From the NCBI RefSeq assembly GCF_900113745.1, contig NZ_FOQL01000001.1:62001-126000 (forward strand): a stretch of DNA of 64,000 nt. Direction: 5' to 3'. This stretch comes from Pseudomonas guineae (GTDB lineage: Bacteria; Pseudomonadota; Gammaproteobacteria; Pseudomonadales; Pseudomonadaceae). Below are positions 26,200 through 34,887 of this stretch, piece after piece (positions within the stretch are counted from its first letter, which is position 1; each line of letters starts with the position of its first letter). The translations under genes and the position numbers were made by a program. The notes beneath the pieces are model-generated. The model saw only the letters and a program-made list of their open reading frames with translations. It ran no database searches and had not been told where the DNA came from.

Positions 26200-26777
26200 A
26201 CGGGCAACTCCTCGGCGGCCGGGTCAGCCAACAGCCGACGTAACTTCTGCAGGGCATAGCGCAATCGGCTTTTCACTGTCTCGGCGGGTATCTGGGTCAA
26301 CTCGGCAATCTCGGCCAGCTCCAGATCACCATGAGCGCGCAGCAAAAACACTTCGCGCTGCTCATCTGGCAAATCTTTCAGTGCAGCCTGCAAGCGCTGC
26401 TGATCACGACTGAGGCTCAGCAGCTGCTCGGGGTTCGGTTGCGGGTCGTGCGGGGCATGCTGCTGTTCATCGTACTCAGCATGCCCCGCCTGATGCCGAC
26501 CATGCTTGCGCCAATGATCGATCAGCCGGTTGCGACCGATCTGATACAGCCAAGTCTTGAACTGAACAGCTTCACGCTGCTCGCTCTGGCTGCGGATCAA
26601 GCTCATCCAGGTGTCCTGAAACACTTCCTCGGCCAAGGCGTGGTCGCCACACAAGCCGAGTAGAAAGCGGAACAAGCCAAGCCGATGGCGTTGATACAAC
26701 TCGGCGAAAGCCGCCGCATCGCCGCGGCGGTAACGCCGCAACAAGGCGACGTCGTCATCCGTGAGGGGTCGATTCAC
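26196..26777 (-). CDS. ECF-type RNA polymerase sigma factor
   Basis: Sigma-70 family ECF factor of 193 residues. Region 2 is at about 20-90 (FAELYQRHRLGLFRFLLGLCGD, then EEVFQDTWMSLIRS and FKTWLYQIGRNRLIDHWRK), followed by an acidic linker and region 4 at about 130-180 (LKDLPDEQREVFLLRAHGDLELAEIAELTQIPAETVKSRLRYALQKLR). It overlaps both the upstream VWA gene and the downstream anti-sigma gene by 4 bp, so all three are translated as a unit. Target genes are unknown. Confidence 0.92.
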   Translation of the reverse strand: MNRPLTDDDVALLRRYRRGDAAAFAELYQRHRLGLFRFLLGLCGDHALAEEVFQDTWMSLIRSQSEQREAVQFKTWLYQIGRNRLIDHWRKHGRHQAGHAEYDEQQHAPHDPQPNPEQLLSLSRDQQRLQAALKDLPDEQREVFLLRAHGDLELAEIAELTQIPAETVKSRLRYALQKLRRLLADPAAEELPV

Positions 26778-28534
26778 TGCTGCACTCGTGAGGTCGTGGT
26801 AGGTGATGTCGCAGTTTGCAGGCTCTGCGCCAGTTCCACCAGCTGCACAAATTCGGCACGAAAGCCGAAGCGATCTTCACCCTTGGCGTGGCGTGCCAGT
26901 TCGGCGCTGTCTGCCAAACTGAAGCCCCCGGTGTATTGATCGTCCTTGAGCTGTTGGGCAAACGCAGCCACTGCGGCGGCAAAGCGCAGGTCTTCACTGG
27001 CGCGGCTAATAGCCGGTACATCGGCCACCTTAATGGCTTGCTCAAGCAGCTTACTGGCGGCCTGCCCCGGCGCTTTGTAGCGAATACGCAACCAGGCCAG
27101 TTCACCAGCCTTGCTATCGGCTTTTACAGCCGCCTGATAGCGCAGCGGCTCCAACCAGCCGTTGCCACCCACGGGCATCACCTCATAAAGCGCAGTTACT
27201 GTATGGCCTGCACCAATCTCACCGGCGTCGACCTTGTCGTTGCTGAAATCCTCGCGCTTTAGTGCACGGTTTTCGTAACCCAGCAGGCGATATTCGCTGA
27301 CCTGCGCCGGGTTGAACTCGACCTGGATTTTCACATCGCTGGCCACCGTAGCCAGGGTCGAGCTGAGCTGATCGACCAGCACTTTGCGCGCCTCACGCAG
27401 GTTGTCGATATAGGCATAATTGCCGTCGCCGGCATCAGCCAATTGCTCCATCAGTTGCTCGTTGTAGTTGTCAGTGCCAAAACCGAGGGTGGTCAGCGAT
27501 ACGCCGGTCTGGCGCTTGTCGGCGGCCAGTTGCTTAAGCGCCGCAAAATCACTGATACCGACGTTAAAGTCGCCATCGGTGGCCAGCAGAATACGGTTGA
27601 TCCCATCCTTGATAAAACCCTGCTGCGCTTGCTGATAGGCCAGCTGAATACCCGACTCACCGGCGGTAGAGCCGCCGGCAGTCAGCTGATCAATCGCGGC
27701 ACGAATCTTGGCTTTATCGCTGCCCGCAGTTGGCTCCAGCACCACACTGGAAGAGCCGGCATAGACCACCAGTGACACCTTGTCCTGAGCGCGCAGCTGC
27801 TCAACCAGCAGCTTTAAGGTGCTTTGCACCAGCGGCAGCCCATCGCGGCGATCCATCGAGCCGGAGACATCCACCAGAAATACCAAGTTGGCCGGTGGCA
27901 GTTCGTCTACCCGCAGGTCGGAGGCCTTGATAGCGATACGCAGCAGACGACTTTCTGGGTTCCACGGCGTGGCGGCCAGTTCGGTATGAATACCGAAAGG
28001 TACATCACCGGCCGGCAGCGGATAGGCATAGGGGAAATAGTTGACCAACTCCTCCAGGCGCACTGCATCCCGAGGCGGCAACTGCCCATGATTGAGAAAC
28101 CGCCGCACATTGGCGTAGCTACCCGTATCGACATCAATGCTGAAGGTCGATACGGGCGCCTCAGTGACGGCATGCACGGGGTTATCGGCCAGCGCCTGAT
28201 ACTGCTCACGGCTCTCATCGCGATAACCAGGCAGCGTAGCGTCAGCTTGCATGTTGGATATGGGCATCTGCAGCGGCGCATAAGCCACGCTGGGCATTAC
28301 GGACTTGCCGGCCACTTCACGCTTGCGCTCTAACTCAGCCGAAGCGGCCAGCGCCTCGTGCAGCTCGCCGGGTACGCTGGTGCGAAGTTGATCAGCCAAT
28401 ACCGGGTTACTAACTGACTTGGCCGGCGCTTCGGGATTGGCGGCGCTGCACGCACCGAGGCTGAACAGTACGCCGGCGGCAAAACCCGCCAGCAGAGGAC
28501 GGGTAAGCAGTACGTGGGTAGCAGACATGGACAC
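26774..28534 (-). CDS. VWA-domain lipoprotein, YfbK-like
   Basis: A 586-residue exported protein with lipobox LGAC (Cys at about 29). A YfbK-type N-terminal domain (FSIDVDTGSYANVRRFLNHGQLPPRDAVRLEEL region, about 131-163) precedes a von Willebrand A domain whose MIDAS motif DVSGSM is at about 222-227, with further metal residues in TAGGSTAGESG and ATDGDFNVG. A C-terminal DUF3520 region follows. It heads the operon with the sigma and anti-sigma genes, an order that suggests that it feeds envelope information to the sigma factor. Confidence 0.88.
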   Translation of the reverse strand: MSMSATHVLLTRPLLAGFAAGVLFSLGACSAANPEAPAKSVSNPVLADQLRTSVPGELHEALAASAELERKREVAGKSVMPSVAYAPLQMPISNMQADATLPGYRDESREQYQALADNPVHAVTEAPVSTFSIDVDTGSYANVRRFLNHGQLPPRDAVRLEELVNYFPYAYPLPAGDVPFGIHTELAATPWNPESRLLRIAIKASDLRVDELPPANLVFLVDVSGSMDRRDGLPLVQSTLKLLVEQLRAQDKVSLVVYAGSSSVVLEPTAGSDKAKIRAAIDQLTAGGSTAGESGIQLAYQQAQQGFIKDGINRILLATDGDFNVGISDFAALKQLAADKRQTGVSLTTLGFGTDNYNEQLMEQLADAGDGNYAYIDNLREARKVLVDQLSSTLATVASDVKIQVEFNPAQVSEYRLLGYENRALKREDFSNDKVDAGEIGAGHTVTALYEVMPVGGNGWLEPLRYQAAVKADSKAGELAWLRIRYKAPGQAASKLLEQAIKVADVPAISRASEDLRFAAAVAAFAQQLKDDQYTGGFSLADSAELARHAKGEDRFGFRAEFVQLVELAQSLQTATSPTTTSRVQQ

Positions 28535-28595
28535 AGCTCCTGAGCGATCAAATAAAACCTTCGCTCAGGTAGACGCCACTTTTGCCTAAATCGGG

Positions 28596-30044
28596 TTAAG
28601 CCAGGTTAAAACTGGCTGCTCCGTCCTGACACAACTGCCCGGCGAGCATGCCCAGAGTCATCAATGCGCGCTCGGCTTCGCGATTCCACGGGATGCCACA
28701 GTTCAAACGAATGCAATGGTTGAACTGCTCGGTATTACTGAAAATCAACCCCGGCGCGATACTGATGCCCTGCTGCAAAGCGCTGACGTGCAGGTCCTTG
28801 GTGTTGACCCGCGCCGGCAGGCTGACCCAGAGAATAAAGCCACCCTTGGGTCGAGTCATTTGCGTGCCTTCGGGGAAATACTGCTGCACTGCCAACTGGA
28901 AGGCGCTGAGGTTCTTACGGTATTCCTGACGGATAAAGCGTAAATGACGGTCATACCCCCCGTTCTCCAGATAAGCCGCCACCGCCATCTGCGTCACGCT
29001 GCACGCCGAGTGAGTACTGAAGGTCTGCAGACGCTGGATTTCATCCTGATACTTACCGGCCACAATCCAGCCGATGCGCACACCGGGTGAGAGGGTCTTG
29101 GAAAAGCTTGAGCAGTACACCACCCGTCCTTCACGGTCATGGGACTTGAGGGCCTTAGTCGGCCCTTGCTCGAACATCAATTCACCGTAGATATCATCCT
29201 CGATGATCTGAATATCGTAATCACTGGCCAGACGCAGCAACTGACGCTGACGCTGCTCAGGAATGGTGCCACCCAGCGGGTTGCTCAGGCGCGCGGTCAA
29301 CACCAGTGCTTTGATCGGCCACTGATTAGCCGCCAATTGCAGGGCTTCCAGGCTGATGCCGGTAGTCGGGTCGCTGGGTATCTCGATGACTTTCAAGCCA
29401 AGCAGGTCAGCCAACTGCAACAAGCCATAGTAAGTGGGCGATTCGGTGGCGATCAGGTCTCCCGGCTTAGTCAGCACGCGCAGGCTCATCTGCAAAGCAT
29501 CGACACAGCCGTGGGTGATCACCACTTCGGTCGGATCGACCACTACGCCTGCGTCGCGCATGCGGATCGCCACTTGGCGGCGCAACGGCTCGAAACCGGG
29601 GCTGAACATATAGCTGAAGGCTCGCGCACTATGAAAACGAGTGACCTTGGCCAACTGCTGGTGCAACGCGCGCACCGGCAGGTAATCCACGTGTGGCACG
29701 GCGGCGCCCAATGGGAAAACCCCCTCGCGGCGTGACTCGGTTAGCACTTGGTTAATAATACTGCTGCGCGTAACTAAGCCCGGACGCTCGACCCGCGCGA
29801 TGTCTGGAGTCGGCGCAGTCAAGGCTGGGGTCTGGTGGACATAGAAACCCGATTGCGGCCTTGCGCGGATCAAGCCCTGATCTTCCAGGTTGGCGTAGGC
29901 CTGCAGCACCGTGGCATGGCTAACACTGAGCTGCGCGCTCATCTTGCGCACCGACGGCACACGTTCACCGGGCTGATAAACGCCACGGCGAATGTCTTCC
30001 GCCAGTTGCTGGGCAATGCGCTGATATAGCAACAGACTGGTCAT
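28596..30044 (-). CDS. MocR-type GntR/aminotransferase transcription regulator
   Basis: A 482-residue fusion: winged helix-turn-helix of GntR type at about 1-75 (YQRIAQQLAEDIRRGVYQPGERVPSVR...SHATVLQAYANLEDQGLI), a linker, then a class I aminotransferase domain with PTYYG, NPLGGT, EDDIYGEL and the PLP lysine in SSFSKTLSPGVRIGW. AGGA 8 nt upstream selects the ATG at 30044. The region before it contains a perfect 14-bp inverted repeat pair, likely self-regulation. Regulated metabolite is unknown; MocR proteins often control vitamin B6, GABA or taurine genes. Confidence 0.9.
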   Translation of the reverse strand: MTSLLLYQRIAQQLAEDIRRGVYQPGERVPSVRKMSAQLSVSHATVLQAYANLEDQGLIRARPQSGFYVHQTPALTAPTPDIARVERPGLVTRSSIINQVLTESRREGVFPLGAAVPHVDYLPVRALHQQLAKVTRFHSARAFSYMFSPGFEPLRRQVAIRMRDAGVVVDPTEVVITHGCVDALQMSLRVLTKPGDLIATESPTYYGLLQLADLLGLKVIEIPSDPTTGISLEALQLAANQWPIKALVLTARLSNPLGGTIPEQRQRQLLRLASDYDIQIIEDDIYGELMFEQGPTKALKSHDREGRVVYCSSFSKTLSPGVRIGWIVAGKYQDEIQRLQTFSTHSACSVTQMAVAAYLENGGYDRHLRFIRQEYRKNLSAFQLAVQQYFPEGTQMTRPKGGFILWVSLPARVNTKDLHVSALQQGISIAPGLIFSNTEQFNHCIRLNCGIPWNREAERALMTLGMLAGQLCQDGAASFNLA

Positions 30045-30063
30045 AACCACGTTCCTGCTTGAC

Positions 30064-30162
30064 TGAACCGTAACAGTAAACCGGCTTATCGAAAGTACGC
30101 CGGTACAACTCACTCAATTGTGAGCGTTACAGTGCGCCTGCGCCAGCGACTGTTACGGTTCA
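30064..30162. promoter_or_regulatory. Candidate MocR operator pair
   Basis: TGAACCGTAACAGT (30064-30077) and its exact reverse complement ACTGTTACGGTTCA (30149-30162) are separated by 71 bp. A looser third copy GTTACAGT lies at 30126-30133. They sit directly upstream of the MocR gene, within its probable promoter. Confidence 0.55.
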
Positions 30163-30200
30163 CTTAGCATTTACTCAGACTGTGCCTAACTAATAAGCGG

Positions 30201-30229
30201 CAATAAAAAACCTGGCGCACCAGGTTTTT
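30201..30229. terminator. Terminator of the OmpA-like operon
   Basis: A perfect 10-bp stem AAAAACCTGG/CCAGGTTTTT with loop CGCA. A-run and T-run on both sides make it work in either direction; it follows the OmpA-like gene by 16 bp. Confidence 0.88.
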
Positions 30230-30244
30230 AAAAATCGCCGAAAC

Positions 30245-31057
30245 TCAGCGTGATGAGCCGAGATGACCTTGCTCATCTGAAAAGACAATCTCGACCCGAC
30301 GATTCTGTGCACGGCCTTTGGCCGATGCATTCTCAGTCACCGGGAAGCTCTCACCATGGCCCTGCACCTCGATACGCTTGGCATCGACGCCCAAATCAAC
30401 CAGTGCGTCAGCAACCGCTTGCGCACGCGTACGGGAGAGTTCGAGGTTTTCCTGAGCATCACCACGGCTGTCGGTATAGCCCTCAATACGGACGATACGG
30501 CGGGGGTTTAACTGCAGAAACTGCACCAGCTTCAGTACGGTACGGTTAGCCGAAACGTTTAGATCACTGTGTCCAGCATCAAATAACACATCACCCAAGG
30601 TCATCACCAAGCCACGCTCGCTCTGGGTGGTCGCCAAGCTGATCATCTGTTCCTCAAGCCAGCTGCTCTGATCCTGAATACTCAGCAGCTTGGCTTCGCG
30701 CAGGACTAGCTGCAGGCGCTGACGCTCCAGCTCTAGCTTGACCGCGCGCTCCTGATTCAGATTGAGGGTGCTCTTCTGCCCAGCAATCGCAGAGTACTGC
30801 TGGCTCAAGTAGGCATAGTGCACGACATCATCCGAGCTACCCCAATAGCTCGACAAACGATCTGCTTTGGCCAGCGACTCACCGGCACGAATAAGATCTT
30901 TGGGCGCGCTGCGAAGCACATCTGCGTCTTCCCTAACCTGCTGGTAAGCCTCGTGTGCGGCCGCCAAAGCCTGGTCACTGGAGTGCATTGATGAGGCGCA
31001 ACCGCTCAACAGCAGCGCGCTTAATGCGGCACTCAAAACAGCTTGAAAGCGTTTCAT
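30245..31057 (-). CDS. OmpA-family peptidoglycan-binding lipoprotein
   Basis: A 270-residue outer-membrane lipoprotein: lipobox LSGC (Cys at 20), a DUF4398-type helical region (about 28-130, with a coiled-coil LELERQRLQLVLREAKLLSIQDQ), then an OmpA C-terminal domain from about 140 with GDVLFDAGHSDL, IEGYTDSRGDAQENLELSRTRAQAV and the NRRVEIVF end. The Asp and Arg of the TDSxG...LSxxRA block bind diaminopimelate of peptidoglycan. Overlaps the upstream DUF4398 gene by 4 bp. Confidence 0.9.
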   Translation of the reverse strand: MKRFQAVLSAALSALLLSGCASSMHSSDQALAAAHEAYQQVREDADVLRSAPKDLIRAGESLAKADRLSSYWGSSDDVVHYAYLSQQYSAIAGQKSTLNLNQERAVKLELERQRLQLVLREAKLLSIQDQSSWLEEQMISLATTQSERGLVMTLGDVLFDAGHSDLNVSANRTVLKLVQFLQLNPRRIVRIEGYTDSRGDAQENLELSRTRAQAVADALVDLGVDAKRIEVQGHGESFPVTENASAKGRAQNRRVEIVFSDEQGHLGSSR

Positions 31058-31410
31058 TGCATGGCCCCCAGCTGTTTACGCAGGCGATTAATGGCGTTAT
31101 TCAACTCTGCCAGCTGTTGCACGCTCTTTGCATTTAGGTATTGCGCTTCAGCAAGACGGGCGTCCAACTCTGCCTGCTCGGCATACACCCGCGCCTGTTT
31201 GTAATCTTCGTCCTGCATTGCAGCTTGCGCTGAGGCGAGCTTGTCTTCGGCAAGATGCAGCGCAGGCGATTGCTCGGCAGATAGACCCAGCGCAGCGGCT
31301 TGACTGAGCGCTTGCTCAGTTAAACGCAACTGCTCGTGAGGGGCCGGGTCAGTTACACAGGCGCTGAGCATAAGCGGTAGCAAGACCGCACAGACAAATC
31401 GATTAATCAC
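31054..31410 (-). CDS. DUF4398 lipoprotein
   Basis: A small lipoprotein of 118 residues with lipobox LSAC (Cys at about 18). The mature part is almost all helix, rich in Ala, Gln and Glu (LAEDKLASAQAAMQDEDYKQARVYAEQAELDARLAEAQ region), as in DUF4398 proteins. It is cotranslated with the OmpA-like gene, which repeats the same helical domain, so the two probably associate in the periplasm. Confidence 0.83.
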   Translation of the reverse strand: MINRFVCAVLLPLMLSACVTDPAPHEQLRLTEQALSQAAALGLSAEQSPALHLAEDKLASAQAAMQDEDYKQARVYAEQAELDARLAEAQYLNAKSVQQLAELNNAINRLRKQLGAMQ

Positions 31411-31418
31411 GAAATTTC

Positions 31419-32246
31419 CTACTGTTTTGTCACACCGGCGGGGACGGGCTGTTGATCGGCCCAGCGTTGCAGGTTGCGTTGCAACAGGGCTTGTGGCAAA
31501 TCGCTGGCCACTGCTTCAGTCATTTTCTTCGCCAGCATGCCGCGAAGCCAAGGGTCATTACAGGACGAATTATGCGACAAGGTCAGGTACAGGCCTTCAC
31601 TGGAGATTGGCGGATCAAGCACCAGCAAATCATTCTGCATCCCCAGGCTGTCAGCCATTGCCTGACCGGGATAACGCTCATACAAGACATAATCAGTGCG
31701 GCCCAGCAAAAGCTTGCGGAAGGCCTGAGTCAGACTGGATACACCTTCAAGTGAAAGGTTGCTCTTAGCATAAGCATCGAACTGCTGACCAAAACTGTTA
31801 TTGACTAAGGTATCGCCCGTGCGCTCACGCAGGTCTTCCCAGCCAGCGTAAGGGAACTCTGCGCCACGGTGCACCCATACCACACTGGACGTTAAGTAAA
31901 ACGCCGGATGGACATAGTCCATCACCTCCAAGCGCGGCAGGGTGAGAAAAGCACCCGCAAGCAAGTCGACACGGCCGGTACGAACCTCATCCTGCGCTCG
32001 CGACCAAGGCCCGGTATAAATGATGTCTACGACTACGCCCAGCTCCTTGGCTAGGTGTTGTAGCAAGTCGGCATTAGCGCCGATCAGCTTCTGCGGATTC
32101 TGTGGGTCGCGCCACAAATAAGGTGGGTACTCCGGATTACCCGTAGCGACCAAGCGCTCGCATTTACCTGCAGCTACGGCAGCCATGGGCACCAGTAGCA
32201 TACCGAGTAGCAGCAAAATCGATTTATATAAACCGCGCTCAAGCAT
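31419..32246 (-). CDS. Periplasmic solute-binding protein (SBP family 3), third
   Basis: A 275-residue exported protein with a signal peptide (about 1-25, ending VAAG) and the family pattern TGNPEYPPYLWR, GANADLLQHLAKELGV, GRVDLLAGAFLTLPRLEVMDY and LLLGRTDYVLYERY. It is more distant from the tandem pair at 12.4-14.0 kb than they are from each other. It precedes the lipoprotein pair by 8 bp on the same strand and may be their operon partner. No permease is near. Confidence 0.83.
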   Translation of the reverse strand: MLERGLYKSILLLLGMLLVPMAAVAAGKCERLVATGNPEYPPYLWRDPQNPQKLIGANADLLQHLAKELGVVVDIIYTGPWSRAQDEVRTGRVDLLAGAFLTLPRLEVMDYVHPAFYLTSSVVWVHRGAEFPYAGWEDLRERTGDTLVNNSFGQQFDAYAKSNLSLEGVSSLTQAFRKLLLGRTDYVLYERYPGQAMADSLGMQNDLLVLDPPISSEGLYLTLSHNSSCNDPWLRGMLAKKMTEAVASDLPQALLQRNLQRWADQQPVPAGVTKQ

Positions 32247-32357
32247 TAGCGAATTCTCGACTTAATCTTGTATAGGTGTTGTCAGATGCAGACTGGACGG
32301 TGGCTTCTTCATGCTAGCTTAATACGCACTCATACTAATTCGCGATAAAGACCTGTC

Positions 32358-33287
32358 ATGAAAAAACTTATCTTTGGCTTGATTCTCTTGCTCATGGGCA
32401 GCGCCGTACTGCTCTATCTGTCGCCGGCCACTTTGCTGGCCAGCATGCAACTCATAGAGAGACAACGCGCAGGGCTAAGCCTCAAGCAAATCAGCGTGAA
32501 CGATCTTAACATTCATTACTACGAAGGCGGTCCAAGCGGCGCACAAACCATCCTGATGGTGCATGGTTTTGCCGCCAATAAAGACAATTGGCTACGCATC
32601 GCCCGCCACCTTACTCAGGATTACCGTGTCATTGCCCTCGACTTGCCCGGCTTTGGTGCGAGCAGCAAGCCCGCTGGCAGTTACGATATCGGCACGCAGA
32701 CTGAACGCCTGGCTGACATCATTGACGCGTTGGAGTTGAATCAGTTGCACCTAATCGGCAACTCCATGGGTGGCCACATCAGCGCGCTTTACGCCGCACG
32801 CTACCCAAAGCGAATAACCTCACTGGCGCTACTCGACAACGCAGGCATCAACTCGCCGCAACCCAGTGAACTTCGCCTGCGCCTAAAGCGCGGCGAAGCT
32901 AATCCACTGGTTGTAAAAAGCCCAGAGGACTTTCAACGCTTACTGGCATTCATCTTCGTAAAGCCGCCCTATCTGCCTGAATCACTTAAAGGCTATTTCG
33001 CCGAACAGGCCGCACGTAACAGTGCACATTACGATCAAGTCTTTGCCCACTTGGTCGAGCGCTATGTCCCGTTGGAACCTGAGCTGAACAAGATCCAGGC
33101 ACCCACGTTAATCATCTGGGGAGCCGAAGACCGAGTATTAGACGTGTCCAGCGTTGAAGTCATGCGGCCACTTCTGCATAAACCCAGCGTAATCATCATG
33201 CCCAATACCGGCCATGCGCCGATGATTGAACAACCGGAGTTGACCGCTCAGCACTATCGAACCTTTCTCCAGGCACTTGAGCATTAG
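32358..33287 (+). CDS. Membrane-anchored alpha/beta hydrolase
   Basis: A 309-residue lipase/esterase-like enzyme. One N-terminal hydrophobic helix (about 4-27) anchors it or directs export. The core shows the oxyanion HG block MVHGFAANKDNW (about 68-79), the nucleophile Ser in GNSMGG (about 134-139), the acid Asp in WGAEDRVLD and the catalytic His in NTGHAPMIE. It resembles the triacylglycerol lipases of pseudomonads. Its original terminator is the left end of the mobile island. Confidence 0.88.
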   Translation: MKKLIFGLILLLMGSAVLLYLSPATLLASMQLIERQRAGLSLKQISVNDLNIHYYEGGPSGAQTILMVHGFAANKDNWLRIARHLTQDYRVIALDLPGFGASSKPAGSYDIGTQTERLADIIDALELNQLHLIGNSMGGHISALYAARYPKRITSLALLDNAGINSPQPSELRLRLKRGEANPLVVKSPEDFQRLLAFIFVKPPYLPESLKGYFAEQAARNSAHYDQVFAHLVERYVPLEPELNKIQAPTLIIWGAEDRVLDVSSVEVMRPLLHKPSVIIMPNTGHAPMIEQPELTAQHYRTFLQALEH

Positions 33288-33358
33288 GTAGAGCGGGACA
33301 CTAGTGTTCGGCTGGCTGACAGCAAGATCAAGCCTGAAGCCGATAATTACCGGATACA

Positions 33359-33386
33359 AAAAACCCGCTCAGTGAGCGGGTTTTTT
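33359..33386. repeat. attL: left copy of 28-bp island boundary repeat (terminator hairpin)
   Basis: The core palindrome CCCGCTCAGTGAGCGGG is flanked by five A and six T and is identical to 43309-43336. It also serves as terminator for the hydrolase gene. Confidence 0.87.
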
Positions 33387-33493
33387 TATGTCCGCTGTTT
33401 TTCGCTGTCATCCTCAAGCCCTAGATATTACGGGGCTTACGGCCTATTATCAGTCCGCAAGCATCCGCCCCGGTGTGTCTCTTTCCGGGAAAA

Positions 33494-33534
33494 AGTGTGG
33501 GAACAAGTGTGGGGATAGATTCTGTTCCCACACC
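33494..33534. promoter_or_regulatory. Candidate integrase arm sites, left end
   Basis: AGTGTGGGAACA (33494-33505) and AGTGTGGGGATA (33506-33517) are adjacent 12-bp direct repeats; TGTTCCCACAC (33523-33533) is an 11-bp inverted copy. Two similar 12-bp-spaced copies lie near attR (43237-43259). Confidence 0.55.
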
Positions 33535-33552
33535 GCTGACGAAGGTGTGACC

Positions 33553-34788
33553 GTGGGCAATCTGAGCGCTATACAAGTCGAAAACCTGACAGAACCGGGC
33601 ACCTATCAAGATGGTGACGGCCTGTGCCTCATGGTGAAGGCCACCGGGCGCAAGTCTTGGGTATTGCGCTTCCAGCTAAACGGCAAGCGCCGCGACATGG
33701 GTTTGGGCGGCTATCCCGACGTAAGCCTAAAGGCGGCAAGGGCTGAGGCTGGCACCAAGCGTAAGCAGCTTCTAGCTGGCGACGACCCCCTAGCCGCCCG
33801 TGACGCTGAACGCCTCGCCAAGCGTGAGGCACTCCGAGCTAAAGCGGCACGCGGCATAACCTTTGAGGTGCTGGCAAATGAGTACCTAGAAGCGCATGGG
33901 GCCAAGTGGTCTGATGGCTGGCGCAAGGATTGGAGCCGCAAGCTAAGGCTGTACGTCCTAAACCATATCGGCAATCTGCCAGCCAGCGACATCGGCACCG
34001 AGCAAGTGCTAAAGGTGCTGCGCCCGATCTGGAGCACCAAGACACGCACTGCCGACGAAGTACGCCGTCAGATTGAGCGTGTGCTAGACGCCGCCAAGGC
34101 GCACGGCTTGCGCGATGGTGATAACCCGGCGCGCTGGAGTGGGCATCTAGACGAACTACTGAGTAAGTCCGACAAGAAGGCCGCAAGGAAAGGGCAGCGC
34201 TTTGCCGCGATGAAGTGGCAAGACGTGCCAGAACTAATGCTTAAGCTAAAGGGTAGCGACAGCCGCGACGCCTTTGCGCTGCGCCTATTACTGCTAACGG
34301 GTGCGCGTGCCGGCATGGTGCGTTTCGCACCTTGGGCAGAGTTCGATTTAACTAACGCCGTCTGGTCACTACCGGCCGACAGGATGAAAACGGGCGTCGC
34401 CTTCGACATACCCCTACCGCCTGCCGCCGTTGCGCTGTTGCAAACCATGCCTCGTACCGAGGGCAGCCCTTATCTGTTCCCCGGGCAAGGCAAAACCGGC
34501 GTTATACACAAGGGCGCAATGCGTCTGCTATTGCATGGCATTGGCCACGCCGACATAACCAATCACGGCTTTCGCAGTTCCTTTCGAACATGGGCAAGCG
34601 AGCGCACCCACTACGCCCGTGAAGTATGTGAACTGGCATTGGCGCATGATGAACGCAGTAAGACAGAGAGTGCATATTCCCGATCTGACTTCTTTGAAAA
34701 GCGCCGGGAGCTGATGAACGCATGGGCGCAATTCATCACCACGCCGCCCGCTGCAAACGTCATTCAAGGCGACTTTAAGCGCGCCTAA
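33553..34788 (+). CDS. int: P4-type tyrosine integrase
   Basis: Site-specific recombinase of 411 residues. The N-terminal DUF4102-like arm-binding domain shows DGDGLCLMVKATGRKSWVLRF and MGLGGYPDVSLKAARAEA; the core-binding domain lies around TFEVLANEYLEAH; the catalytic domain has the first Arg in LLLTGARAGMVR, HGFRSSFRTWA (H-x-x-R) and LALAHDERSKTESAYSRSD (His and the nucleophile Tyr). I choose the GTG at 33553 (AAGG 7 nt upstream); the frame is open back to 33388 but those codons overlap the arm sites. Next to attL, as expected. Confidence 0.92.
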   Translation: MGNLSAIQVENLTEPGTYQDGDGLCLMVKATGRKSWVLRFQLNGKRRDMGLGGYPDVSLKAARAEAGTKRKQLLAGDDPLAARDAERLAKREALRAKAARGITFEVLANEYLEAHGAKWSDGWRKDWSRKLRLYVLNHIGNLPASDIGTEQVLKVLRPIWSTKTRTADEVRRQIERVLDAAKAHGLRDGDNPARWSGHLDELLSKSDKKAARKGQRFAAMKWQDVPELMLKLKGSDSRDAFALRLLLLTGARAGMVRFAPWAEFDLTNAVWSLPADRMKTGVAFDIPLPPAAVALLQTMPRTEGSPYLFPGQGKTGVIHKGAMRLLLHGIGHADITNHGFRSSFRTWASERTHYAREVCELALAHDERSKTESAYSRSDFFEKRRELMNAWAQFITTPPAANVIQGDFKRA

Positions 34789-34887
34789 CCGTTTTGGCTG
34801 GCCTATCCCGACGGGGAGAAAAGCGGGCACCCACCCGCCTGACCAGCCGATCTATTCAGCATGGGCAACGCCTCGGGAGGCGTGACG

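Noticed and set aside
31419..32246. Histidine-kinase sensor domain instead of a free binding protein
   Set aside because: The chain ends after the binding domain with a stop codon; no membrane helix or kinase part follows.
33340..33390. tRNA gene as the island's attachment site
   Set aside because: The duplicated sequence is a short palindromic terminator with A and T tails; no cloverleaf can be drawn on either side.
33388..33552. N-terminal extension of the integrase by 55 codons
   Set aside because: It would run through the arm sites next to attL; the integrase domain and a ribosome site begin at the GTG at 33553.
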